DNA of 12,162 nt, from the NCBI GenBank assembly GCA_050725495.1, contig JBOHHM010000092.1, positions 1 to 12,162 on the forward strand, written 5' to 3'. Below the pieces are notes generated by a model that saw only the letters and a list, made by a program, of their open reading frames with translations, was not told the DNA's origin and made no database searches. A program made the position numbers and the translations under genes. Below are positions 6,117 to 12,162 of this stretch, one piece after another (the stretch's first letter is position 1; every line of letters starts with the position of its first letter). This DNA comes from JBOHHM01 sp050725495. Its GTDB lineage: Bacteria; Pseudomonadota; Gammaproteobacteria; Burkholderiales; Burkholderiaceae_C.

Positions 6117-7115
6117 TTACTTGCGCACCTTGGCCAGTTCGGCCAGCAGCTCGTTCACCGTTTCGGCGCCGACGCTGGCGGCGTGCTTGCCGATCACCGG
6201 TTTCATTTTCTCGACGAACCTGGCTTGGTCGGCCGCCGAGAGTTCGCTGACCTGCATGCCGTTCTTCTTCATGTTGTCCAGCGCAGAGGCCACCTGGCCG
6301 CGCGCCTGTTCACGCTGGTACCTGGCCGACTCCTGGGCGGCATCCTGAACGATCTGCTTCTCGGCCGGCGACAGGCTGTCCCAGAACTTCTTGCTGATCA
6401 TCACCGACTGCGGGTTGTACTGGTGGTTGGTCAGCGTGACGTACTTCTGCACTTCGTAGAGCTTGTTGGCGTTGATCACGGTGACCGGGTTTTCCTGGCC
6501 GTCGATCGCCTTCTGCTCCAGCGCGGCGTAGACCTCGGGGAAGGGCAGCGGCGTCGGGTTGGCGTCCAGGGCCTTCACCCAGTCCACGTTGATCGGGTTG
6601 GGAATCACGCGCAGCTTCAGGCCGGCGATGTCGTCCACCTTGGTGATGGGGCGCTTGCTGTTGGTGATGTTGCGAAAGCCCAGTTCGTAGTAGGCCAGGC
6701 CGACGATGCCCTTGTCTTCCAGGCGGGCGTGCATCTTCTTGCCGAAGGGGCCGTCCATCACCGCATCGGCTTCCTTCGAGTTGGCGAACATGAAGGGCAG
6801 GTCAAAAACGGCGAATTCCTTGACCTGGCTGGCCAGGATGCCGGAGTTCATCGTCACCATCTCCAGCGTGCCGCCCTGCAGCGCCGATACGTTGGCCTGG
6901 TCGCTGCCCAGCGCGCCGCCCGGGAACAGGTTGACCTTGATCTTGCCGCCCGACTTGGCCGTGACGATCTCGGCGAACTTCTCCATGCCCATCACCAGCG
7001 GGTGGCCCTTGGGGTTCTGCGTGGCGAACTTGATGGTTTTGTCCTGCGCCTGGGCCACGCCGAAGGCGGCCACGGCCACAGTGGCCAGAACGGTTTTGAT
7101 GAACAGACGTTTCAT
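6117..7115 (-). CDS. dctP: TRAP transporter periplasmic solute-binding protein (DctP family)
   Basis: A 332-residue periplasmic receptor for a TRAP transporter, which imports carboxylates using the sodium or proton gradient. The signal peptide is clear: MKRLFIKT, a hydrophobic stretch, and likely cleavage after AQA at residue 23. The mature protein has the DctP features FATQNPKGHPLVMGMEKFAE and GLKLRVIPNP near 165-174, where Arg169 is the conserved residue that binds the solute carboxylate. The ATG at 7115 follows GGAGA at 8-base spacing; the longer frame to 7154 has no ribosome site and would bury the signal peptide. It lies downstream of dctM, so the order is Q-M-P rather than the more common P-Q-M. 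A hairpin stands on each side of the gene. The ligand is inferred from the next genes (dehydroquinase and shikimate dehydrogenase-like) as quinate, shikimate or a similar acid. Confidence 0.93.
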   Translation of the reverse strand: MKRLFIKTVLATVAVAAFGVAQAQDKTIKFATQNPKGHPLVMGMEKFAEIVTAKSGGKIKVNLFPGGALGSDQANVSALQGGTLEMVTMNSGILASQVKEFAVFDLPFMFANSKEADAVMDGPFGKKMHARLEDKGIVGLAYYELGFRNITNSKRPITKVDDIAGLKLRVIPNPINVDWVKALDANPTPLPFPEVYAALEQKAIDGQENPVTVINANKLYEVQKYVTLTNHQYNPQSVMISKKFWDSLSPAEKQIVQDAAQESARYQREQARGQVASALDNMKKNGMQVSELSAADQARFVEKMKPVIGKHAASVGAETVNELLAELAKVRK

Positions 7116-7163
7116 GTGCGTGTCTCCAGAATGATCCAATTCGGACGTACGCAATTGAAGATG

Positions 7164-7196
7164 TCCACGGCCTGGCGTACCCGGACAGGCCGTGGA
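7164..7196. other. 11-bp perfect inverted repeat between dctM and dctP
   Basis: TCCACGGCCTG and CAGGCCGTGGA flank an 11-base loop in the 91-base gap between dctM and dctP. There is no T-run after it. It is the strongest hairpin seen in the window and would make a stable RNA stem. It could be a processing or attenuation point separating the membrane subunit genes from the binding protein gene. I see no other copy in the window. Confidence 0.6.
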
Positions 7197-7206
7197 ATGG
7201 AAACCA

Positions 7207-8484
7207 TCAATAGAACCAGCGCGCCGGCACCATGACCAGTTGCGGGAAGGCCACCATGGCGAACATGATCACGAACTGGGCGATCATGAAAGGCCACACG
7301 CCCTTGGTCACCTCGTCCATGCTGACCTTGCCGACGCCCGCCACGGCGTTGAGCACCGTGCCCACCGGCGGTGTGATCAGGCCGATCGCGTTGTTGATGA
7401 TGAACAGCACACCGAAATACACCGGGTCGATGCCCGCGGCCTTGATCACCGGCATCAGCACGGGGGTGAGCAGCAGGATGGTCGGCGTCATGTCCAGCGC
7501 GGTGCCGACCACCATGGTGATCACCATGATGGTGAGCATCAGCAGCTTGGGACTGTCCAGCAGCGGCTGCAGCAGCGCGACCAGCTCGCCTGGCAGGTTG
7601 GCCACCGTGATCAGCCAGGCCGAGACCATCGCTGCGGCGACCAGGAACATCACGACCGCGCTGGTCTTGGCCGAGGCCACGAACAGCGGCACCAGCGATT
7701 TGAGGTTCAGTTCGCGGTAGACCAGGGTGGAGACCAGCAGCGCATAGACGGCGGCGACTACGGCGGCCTCGGTCGGGGTGAAGATGCCGAACTTCAGGCC
7801 GAACACCACGATCAGCGGTAGCACCAGGGCCCAGGTGGCGTCCTTGAGCGCGACCATGATCTCAACCGTCGATTTGCGCGCAGGCACTTCGACGAGCTCG
7901 CGGCGCGCCAGCCACCACCAGGTGACCCAGAGCGACACACCGAGCAGCAGGCCGGGGAAGATGCCGGCCAGGAACAGCTTGGAAATCGACACGTTGCCGG
8001 CGACACCGAAGATCACGAAGCCGATGCTCGGCGGGATCACCGGGGCGATGATGCCGGCGGAGGCGATCAGGCCGGCCGAGCGCGCCCTGTCATGGCCAGC
8101 GGCGACCATCATGGGCAGCAGCAGCGAAGCGAGCGCTGCCGCGTCGGCCACGGCCGAACCCGACAGTGCCGCCATGATCACGGCGGCCATGATGGTCACG
8201 TAGCCCAGGCCGCCCTTGATATGGCCGACCAGGGCCATGGCGAAGTTCACGATGCGGCGCGACAGGCCGCCGGCGTTCATGATCTCGCCGGCCAGCATGA
8301 AGAACGGCACGGCCAGCAGCGGGAAGCTGTTGGCGCCTTCGATCAGGTTCTGCGCCAGGATCTGGGCATCGAACATGTTCAGGTGCCACATCAGCGCCAC
8401 GCCGCACAGCAGCAGCGAGAACGCGATCGGAACACCCAGCGCCATGGCGCCGATCAGGGATGAGAGAAATACAGCAATCGTCAT
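7207..8484 (-). CDS. dctM: TRAP transporter large permease subunit (DctM family)
   Basis: A 425-residue inner-membrane protein, the size usual for DctM, with about a dozen hydrophobic segments. It forms the translocation channel of the TRAP transporter. Family sequences are clear: IVNFAMALVGHIKGGLGYVT with AALSGSAVADAAAL at about 85-120, PVIPPSIGFVIFG near 150, and the C-terminal NAIGLITPPVGTVLN. The ATG at 8484 has GAGG five bases upstream and lies 12 bases after the dctQ stop, so the two are coupled. No frame break is seen. Confidence 0.95.
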   Translation of the reverse strand: MTIAVFLSSLIGAMALGVPIAFSLLLCGVALMWHLNMFDAQILAQNLIEGANSFPLLAVPFFMLAGEIMNAGGLSRRIVNFAMALVGHIKGGLGYVTIMAAVIMAALSGSAVADAAALASLLLPMMVAAGHDRARSAGLIASAGIIAPVIPPSIGFVIFGVAGNVSISKLFLAGIFPGLLLGVSLWVTWWWLARRELVEVPARKSTVEIMVALKDATWALVLPLIVVFGLKFGIFTPTEAAVVAAVYALLVSTLVYRELNLKSLVPLFVASAKTSAVVMFLVAAAMVSAWLITVANLPGELVALLQPLLDSPKLLMLTIMVITMVVGTALDMTPTILLLTPVLMPVIKAAGIDPVYFGVLFIINNAIGLITPPVGTVLNAVAGVGKVSMDEVTKGVWPFMIAQFVIMFAMVAFPQLVMVPARWFY

Positions 8485-8496
8485 GTCAACCTCGAC

Positions 8497-9036
8497 TCAA
8501 TGGGCTTCGCCGGCGCCGGCATGGGGGGATTCCTCGGATTCCTGGATCATGCTGAGCTCGTCATCGCGCAGGCGACCGGTCAGCAGCTCCATCAGGTCGA
8601 CCAGCAGGATCAGACCGCCGAGCACGGCAAAGGCGATGCCGGGGAAGTAGATCCAGCTCATCGACGCCTCCATCACCGCGCTGGTGCTGGTCCAGTTGAT
8701 GACGGCCTGGTCGTAGGCGCCCTTGAGCAGCAGGGCGCAGGCGAACAGCATCAGCACATAGGCCAGGAACAGGCAGACCTTCTTGCCAGTGGGGCCGAGC
8801 CTGCCGATCAGCATGTCGGTGCCCAGGTGGTCCCGGTCCTTGAGCGCGACGATGGCGCCCAGGAAGGTCATCCAGACGAACAGCCAGCGCGAGAGTTCTT
8901 CCGACACCGTGATGCCGGAGTTGAACCCATAGCGCAGCAGCACGTTGCCGAACACCAGCACCACCATCAGGGCCAGGCTGGCCGCCATCAGCCCGGACAG
9001 CAGGCGGCAGTATTGGTTGATCAAGTTTCGAACCAT
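8497..9036 (-). CDS. dctQ: TRAP transporter small permease subunit (DctQ family)
   Basis: A 179-residue inner-membrane protein with four hydrophobic segments (about 13-33, 50-66, 85-105 and 125-145). TVSEELSRWLFVWMTFLGA at about 42-60 is the DctQ family motif, followed by ALKDRDHLGTDML. The C-terminal tail is acidic (DDELSMIQESEE). The ATG at 9036 follows AAAGGAGA at 7-base spacing; an ATG at 9041 is out of frame. It is the first gene of the minus-strand operon dctQ-dctM-dctP-aroQ2-aroE-like, and the control region with two palindromic sites lies directly upstream. Confidence 0.93.
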   Translation of the reverse strand: MVRNLINQYCRLLSGLMAASLALMVVLVFGNVLLRYGFNSGITVSEELSRWLFVWMTFLGAIVALKDRDHLGTDMLIGRLGPTGKKVCLFLAYVLMLFACALLLKGAYDQAVINWTSTSAVMEASMSWIYFPGIAFAVLGGLILLVDLMELLTGRLRDDELSMIQESEESPHAGAGEAH

Positions 9037-9062
9037 TCCATGTCTCCTTTGCCGTAATTTTG

Positions 9063-9082
9063 TACGAACTGGTTAGTTTTCT
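9063..9082. promoter_or_regulatory. Candidate TetR operator (site B) before dctQ
   Basis: The centre AACT-GGTT-AGTT (9067-9078) is a perfect palindrome in its arms, with the same half-site and spacer arrangement as sites A and C and the same GGTT spacer as site A. It lies 27 bases before the dctQ ATG and touches a weak -10-like TAATAG (minus strand, 9086-9081), so a bound repressor would block the operon promoter. The outer arms are only partly symmetric. Confidence 0.5.
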
Positions 9083-9086
9083 ATTA
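9081..9086 (-). promoter_or_regulatory. Weak candidate -10 element for the dctQ operon
   Basis: Minus-strand TAATAG lies in the only AT-rich part of the dctQ upstream region, 45 bases before the ATG. No good -35 is found at 16-18 bases, as expected if an activator helps or if the true promoter is elsewhere. Confidence 0.25.
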
Positions 9087-9160
9087 GGTGAAAACCCTAG
9101 CCCCCGATGAGGGCCTTATCTACTCTTCCGGGACTGGGAGACTGGGCTCAGGGCGCGCAA

Positions 9161-9180
9161 AATGTACTGAATAGTTCATT
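9161..9180. promoter_or_regulatory. Candidate TetR operator (site C), best palindrome
   Basis: The core TGTACT-GAAT-AGTTCA (9163-9178), extended by AAT and TT, is symmetric at 7 of 8 arm positions; the only mismatch is a T/A swap. It is the clearest of three related sites (A 4524, B 9063) and is centred 98 bases from site B. It could belong to the dctQ control region or to the former promoter of the broken genes to its right. Confidence 0.6.
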
Positions 9181-9242
9181 CTCGCGGTTCAGGCGGCTGC
9201 TGCGAGACATGGCGCGACCGCGGGCCAGGGGACGAGGCGGGG

Positions 9243-9476
9243 TTAGACCAGGGGAACGGTCAGCTTGTCGATGACCGCCCGCGTGTCGGGCCGCACGCCA
9301 CGCCACCAGGCAAAGACATCGACGGCCTGCGCGAACTGGCCCAGCGGCCCTTCGCTCGCGGTGTATTCGAGGTCCTGCCCGGTGGCCTGGGCAAACATGC
9401 CGTGGATCAGCGGCGATTTGCTGTGGCCTGTGGGGTTGCCTATCACGGCGTACTGATCGGCGTAGCGGTCGGTCAC
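9243..9476 (-). pseudogene. aroE-like shikimate dehydrogenase remnant with internal in-frame deletion
   Basis: An open frame of 77 codons from GTG (9476, with AGGAG five bases upstream). Residues 1 to about 50 are an AroE N-terminus: the strand YAVIGNPTGHSKSPLIH carries the intact shikimate-binding Ser pair. The last 25 residues, FAWWRGVRPDTRAVIDKL and on, match the AroE C-terminal helix. The whole catalytic and NADP-binding middle, about 200 residues (TVPHK, NTDG, the glycine loop), is missing, yet the frame is kept. The join falls near QFAQAVDVF, where both ends of AroE look alike. It overlaps the CoA-transferase stop by four bases (GTGA). It cannot work as a dehydrogenase. It differs from the 4684-5517 enzyme, which lacks the SKSP motif. 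Confidence 0.75.
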
Positions 9477-9745
9477 GATGACTCCTGGGTGGCTGATTGG
9501 CCGGCGAGCCGGCTGACGGCTTGCTCGGCATAGAGCAAGCCGTCCTGGACCATCGCGTCGATCTCGCTGGCGCTGTAGCCCAGGCCGGCCGCGATGCTGC
9601 GGTTGTGCTGGCCCATCAACGGTGCCGGGGTCTTGACCGTGGTGTCGCAGGCCGAGAAGCGGAACGGCAGGTTGGGCAGCTTGACCTTGCCCAGCACCGG
9701 GTGCTCCTGCTCGATCAGCATGCCGCGCGCCTGGATCTGCAGGCC
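9473..9745 (-). pseudogene. CaiB/BaiF family III CoA-transferase, C-terminal fragment
   Basis: About 90 codons from the 3' end of a family III CoA-transferase, a family of about 400 residues. The typical tail is plain: QARGMLIEQEHPVLGKVKLP, then APLMGQHN and a final LGYSASEIDAMVQDGLL. Nothing upstream on this strand belongs to it: from about 9745 the DNA reads as a LysR fragment on the other strand, so the N-terminal three quarters are lost. Its stop overlaps the GTG of the aroE remnant, showing that the two were once a coupled gene pair. Confidence 0.8.
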
Positions 9746-9940
9746 GGCGAGGCCGATCTTGCGCTGGGCCTGATCCCGGGGCTGGAGGCCGGTTTCTATC
9801 AGCAGGCGCTGTATGGCCAGGACTGGATCTGCCTGGCCAATGCGCGCCACCCGCGCATCGGCGAGACGTTCACGCTGCAGGACTACCTGGCCGAAGCGCA
9901 CATCGGCATCGTATCGGGCACGGGCTACCAACTGCTGGAC
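9737..9940 (+). pseudogene. LysR-type regulator, internal fragment of the effector-binding domain
   Basis: About 68 codons on the plus strand read as the middle of a LysR substrate-binding domain: GEADLALGLIPGLEAGFYQQ, then QDWICLANARHPRIG, TLQDYLAEAHI and VSGTGYQLLD. Both ends are missing: there is no helix-turn-helix upstream, where the DNA is CoA-transferase on the other strand, and the frame changes character after 9940. LysR regulators with this style of sequence often control aromatic-acid catabolism, but the ligand cannot be stated. Confidence 0.75.
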
Positions 9941-9945
9941 GGCAA

Positions 9946-10059
9946 GACGCGTTCTCCTTGGGGCAAATCATTCCGGCCAAAGACGTCGTGGATGACCGGA
10001 CAAACTTGCCCTTGGTGGTCAGACAGCAACCCGACCGGGATGCGCTCTACCCCCACTGA
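9946..10059 (+). pseudogene. Unidentified C-terminal tail fragment
   Basis: In a different frame from the LysR piece, the DNA reads GQIIPAKDVVDDRTNLPLVV, then RQQPDRDALYPH and a TGA. The residue mix looks like real coding sequence ending in a stop, but I do not recognise the family. Its left end is a presumed breakpoint at 9940-9960. It may also be chance; the call is tentative. Confidence 0.3.
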
Positions 10060-10069
10060 ATGACCAGGG

Positions 10070-10098
10070 GCGCAAAGCTAACCCCGAAGGGCTTGCGC
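10070..10098 (-). terminator. Hairpin with UUCG-type loop after the thioesterase gene
   Basis: On the minus strand GCGCAAGC pairs with GCTTTGCGC (one bulged base), enclosing CCC-TTCG-GGG, a stable tetraloop stem. It starts directly after the thioesterase stop, so it is well placed to end that operon, but no T-run follows. Confidence 0.4.
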
Positions 10099-10536
10099 TC
10101 AGGGCTGCCTTTTCGTCAGCTGCGTTAGCTTGCAAGTGGCCATGGCGGTGGCCACCGAGTTGCCGGCCTGTGACAGGGTTGCGCTGACGTAGCAAATGTC
10201 CCGCCCACGCCGAATCAGCTGCGCCTCTCCTTGCAGTGATCCAGGCTCGGCTGGTCGCAAAAATGAAACGTTCAGGTTGAGCGTGGCCACTGCTTCACCC
10301 GCGTTCAGTGTGGCGTCCACCAAGCTGGCGGTAAGGTCGTCGAGCATGGCGCACAGCATGCCGCCCTGCACCTTGCCGGCCGGGTTAGCGAAGCCGGGTG
10401 CGCCTACATAGTCAGCATGCAGCGTGCCGGCCTCGGCATCGACGGCGCGGATCGTGCCACCGAGCAAGGTGGCTACCGGCGGCGGTGTGACCTCGCCGCG
10501 CCGCATGCGGTTGAAATAACTGTGCGGATCGCTCAT
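10099..10536 (-). CDS. PaaI-like hotdog-fold acyl-CoA thioesterase
   Basis: A 145-residue hotdog-fold protein of the PaaI/4HBT kind, which hydrolyse acyl- or aryl-CoA thioesters in the cytoplasm. The domain covers about residues 30-138. The signature GKVQGGMLCAMLDDLTASL is at about 54-72: the family's HGG is QGG here, with the Asp pair in the following helix kept. The C-terminal half has VATLNLNVSFLRPA and the usual GEAQLIRRGRDICYVSATL strands. The ATG at 10536 overlaps the stop of the flavoprotein gene as ATGA, so the two are coupled. The substrate is unknown; cleaning up stalled aromatic CoA esters would suit the setting. Confidence 0.85.
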   Translation of the reverse strand: MSDPHSYFNRMRRGEVTPPPVATLLGGTIRAVDAEAGTLHADYVGAPGFANPAGKVQGGMLCAMLDDLTASLVDATLNAGEAVATLNLNVSFLRPAEPGSLQGEAQLIRRGRDICYVSATLSQAGNSVATAMATCKLTQLTKRQP

Positions 10537-11102
10537 GCGGCTCGCAGCGGCGTCAACGCCATCGTCCACCGATACAACTCATCGAACATGGTGCTGGCCG
10601 AGCTGGTGTGGAAGTCGTTCGGCACGAAGGCTTTCTCGGCGTCCAGGTGCTGGGTCACGTTGGGGATGGCCACGGCCTCCAGCATCGGCATCACCTTCAG
10701 CGTGGTCAGCAGCTGCTTGGTCACCTGCGCTGCGCGCAGGCCGCCGGAGATGCCGCCGTAACTGACGAAGGCGGCCGGCTTGTATTGCCATTCGCGCACC
10801 AGGTAGTTCATGGCGTTAAGCAGGGCCGAAGGCGGTCCGAAGTTGTACTCGGGCAGCACGAAGACGAAGGCGTCGGCGGAGTGGACGCTGGCGCTCCAGG
10901 CCTGGGTGTGGGCGTGATGGTATTTCTGCAGGCGCGGGTGCTCGGGCTCGTCGAACACAGGCAGCTTGAAGGCCGCCAGATCGACCACCTGCGGGGTGAA
11001 CTTGTCGTTTGCCAGCGCGGCCTGCTGGGTCCACTGGGCGATGGTCGGGCCAATGCGTCCGGGACGGGTGCTGCAGACGACGATGTGAAGATTCGGTTTC
11101 AT
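10533..11102 (-). CDS. NADPH-dependent FMN reductase-like flavoprotein
   Basis: A 189-residue flavodoxin-fold protein of the NADPH-dependent FMN/azoreductase family. STRPGRIG at 11-18 is the FMN-phosphate loop, PEYNFGPPSALLNAMNYL at about 84-101 contacts the flavin, and YGGISGGLRA at about 114-123 completes the site. Such proteins reduce free FMN, quinones or azo compounds. The ATG at 11102 is the only sensible start but has no clear Shine-Dalgarno. It lies 45 bases after the Bug-protein gene and overlaps the thioesterase gene by four bases, so all three probably share a transcript. Confidence 0.88.
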   Translation of the reverse strand: MKPNLHIVVCSTRPGRIGPTIAQWTQQAALANDKFTPQVVDLAAFKLPVFDEPEHPRLQKYHHAHTQAWSASVHSADAFVFVLPEYNFGPPSALLNAMNYLVREWQYKPAAFVSYGGISGGLRAAQVTKQLLTTLKVMPMLEAVAIPNVTQHLDAEKAFVPNDFHTSSASTMFDELYRWTMALTPLRAA

Positions 11103-11147
11103 TCAATGCGCATATCAATAGGTAGGTAGGAACGGAGCCGCGAAGTA

Positions 11148-12110
11148 TCACAGACCGAGCCGGCGCAGCGTGGCGGCCTTGGCCTGGCTGTCCAGGCGTA
11201 GCCGTTGGCCGAAGGTCGCGGCACCTTGGTAGTCCAGCACCTGGTGGGCGCGCTGGGCCCAGTCGCGGTAGCTGGCCGACTGGACGGCTTTCTCGCAGCC
11301 GGTCTCCAGGGTGGCGAGTACCTCGGGCGGCGTGCGCGCCGGCGCCAGCAAGCCGCCAAAGCTGCGCTGCACCACCGGCACGCCCGCCTCGGTCAGCGTC
11401 GGCACCTGCGGGAAGGCCGGGTGCCGGCGGTCCGCATACACCGCGAGCAGGCGCAGCGTACCGGCCTGCAGTTGGGGCGCGATGGAGCTGGCCAGCACCG
11501 CGCCAAAAGCCAGCCGCTGGCTCAGGAGGTCCTGCAGCATCGGCGCATCGCCCTTGTACGGCACGTGGGTGAAGACGACCTGGGTGGCGGCCTCGATGTC
11601 GGCGGTTCCCAGGTGCGGGATGGAGCCGGTGCCGGAGGTGCCGTAGCTGACCCGACCAGGATCACGCCGCGCGTCACGGACGAGGTCGTCGATACCGCGG
11701 TAGGGCGAGTCCTTGGGCACGGCGATGGCGAAGATGTTCTCGAATACCTGACACACCGGCTGAAACGAGTCGAGCTGGTAAGCAAGGGCCTTGAGGCGGT
11801 GTGGCTCGCTGGTCAGCGGCACGGCCGGAGTGAAGGCCAGCGTGTAGCCGTCCGTCCGCGCATTGGCCACGGCCTGCAGGCCGATCGTGCCGGCAGCGCC
11901 GTCTCGGTTGCTCACGGTGACGGGCTGCTTGAGCACCTCGGCCAGTGCCTGGGCGAAGTTGCGCGCGTTCAGGTCCAGCCCGCCGCCGGCGGCGAAGGGC
12001 ACGACGAACTGGATCGGGCGCGTGGGGTAGGGCTCGGCGGCGCCGACAGTACCGGCCAGCAGGCCGAGCGCGGCGAGGACCGCCAGACGCCGGGGGAGGG
12101 CATGAGACAT
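11148..12110 (-). CDS. Bug/TctC-family tripartite tricarboxylate transporter substrate-binding protein
   Basis: A 320-residue periplasmic binding protein, the usual size for the family. The signal peptide is MSHALPRRLAVLAALGLLAG with likely cleavage after VGA or GAA near 24-25; the mature protein starts PYPTRPIQFVVPFAAGGGLD, the standard Bug N-terminus. The second family motif, YGTSGTGSIPHLGTADIE, is at about 155-172 and contacts the ligand's carboxylate. The ATG at 12110 follows AGGAG at 6-base spacing. No TctA or TctB partner is beside it, as is common for Bug proteins of Burkholderiales. The ligand cannot be read from sequence. Confidence 0.92.
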   Translation of the reverse strand: MSHALPRRLAVLAALGLLAGTVGAAEPYPTRPIQFVVPFAAGGGLDLNARNFAQALAEVLKQPVTVSNRDGAAGTIGLQAVANARTDGYTLAFTPAVPLTSEPHRLKALAYQLDSFQPVCQVFENIFAIAVPKDSPYRGIDDLVRDARRDPGRVSYGTSGTGSIPHLGTADIEAATQVVFTHVPYKGDAPMLQDLLSQRLAFGAVLASSIAPQLQAGTLRLLAVYADRRHPAFPQVPTLTEAGVPVVQRSFGGLLAPARTPPEVLATLETGCEKAVQSASYRDWAQRAHQVLDYQGAATFGQRLRLDSQAKAATLRRLGL

Positions 12111-12162
12111 AAATAACTCCTGTGAAAAAGTGGACCAAAGGGCCGGGCGCGCCGGGTCAGCC

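Noticed and set aside
3964..7235. Two very long plus-strand open frames (3964-5589 and 5646-7235) opposite tetR, the aroE-like gene, aroQ2 and dctP
   Set aside because: They are antisense frames kept open by GC-rich codon bias. Their translations are rich in His, Arg and Gly without domain motifs, while the minus strand encodes clear families.
9497..9736. Plus-strand frame continuing upstream of the LysR fragment
   Set aside because: This stretch is antisense to the CoA-transferase tail, and its translation has no helix-turn-helix or LysR linker.
10072..10133. Inverted pair GCAAAGCTAAC / GTTAGCTTGC, reminiscent of an integron attC site
   Set aside because: The ends do not match the RYYYAAC and GTTRRRY consensus, one arm lies in the thioesterase coding sequence, and no integrase or cassette array is present.
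11121..11130. Short GGTA tandem repeat before the flavin reductase gene
   Set aside because: Only about three units long and outside any recognisable element; chance is the simplest explanation.

Overview
The window is GC-rich, densely coding DNA. It most resembles a member of the Burkholderiales, probably Comamonadaceae. That placement rests on the gene content: a beta-ketoadipate (pca) operon, a TRAP transporter, an orphan Bug/TctC-type binding protein and CaiB-type CoA-transferase remnants. The family is an inference and I cannot name a genus.

Left part, plus strand (1-3798): the end of a protocatechuate ortho-cleavage operon. It holds the 3' part of pcaB (cut by the window edge), pcaC, a Gfo/Idh/MocA-family oxidoreductase, pcaD, and a canonical type II 3-dehydroquinate dehydratase (aroQ) whose ATG overlaps the pcaD stop. 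Together PcaB, PcaC and PcaD turn 3-carboxy-cis,cis-muconate into 3-oxoadipate. The extra oxidoreductase between pcaC and pcaD is not part of the textbook pathway.

Middle part, minus strand (9036 down to 3862): the TRAP transporter dctQ-dctM-dctP, then a divergent second type II dehydroquinase, an AroE-superfamily dehydrogenase with features of a catabolic NAD-dependent enzyme, and a TetR-family regulator. This converges on the pca operon at about 3800-3860, where the tetR side has an intrinsic terminator. The simplest reading is a uptake and peripheral pathway for quinate, shikimate or a related alicyclic hydroxy acid: TRAP import, NAD-linked oxidation to 3-dehydroquinate or 3-dehydroshikimate, and interconversion by dehydroquinase. 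After dehydroshikimate dehydratase (not in this window) the carbon would enter protocatechuate and the pca operon. Three related palindromic sites, one at the tetR start and two upstream of dctQ, look like the TetR operators. Strong hairpins flank dctP and may set its expression apart from the rest of the transcript.

Scar region (about 9190-10060): four broken gene pieces lie end to end. They are an aroE reduced to 77 codons by an internal in-frame deletion, the C-terminal end of a CaiB/BaiF CoA-transferase, an internal slice of a LysR-type regulator on the opposite strand, and a short unidentified C-terminal tail. No insertion sequence is visible.

Right part, minus strand (12110 down to 10099): a Bug/TctC periplasmic binding protein, an NADPH-dependent FMN reductase-like flavoprotein and a PaaI-like hotdog thioesterase. 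The last two overlap by four bases. No tRNA, rRNA, CRISPR array, integrase or complete mobile element was found.
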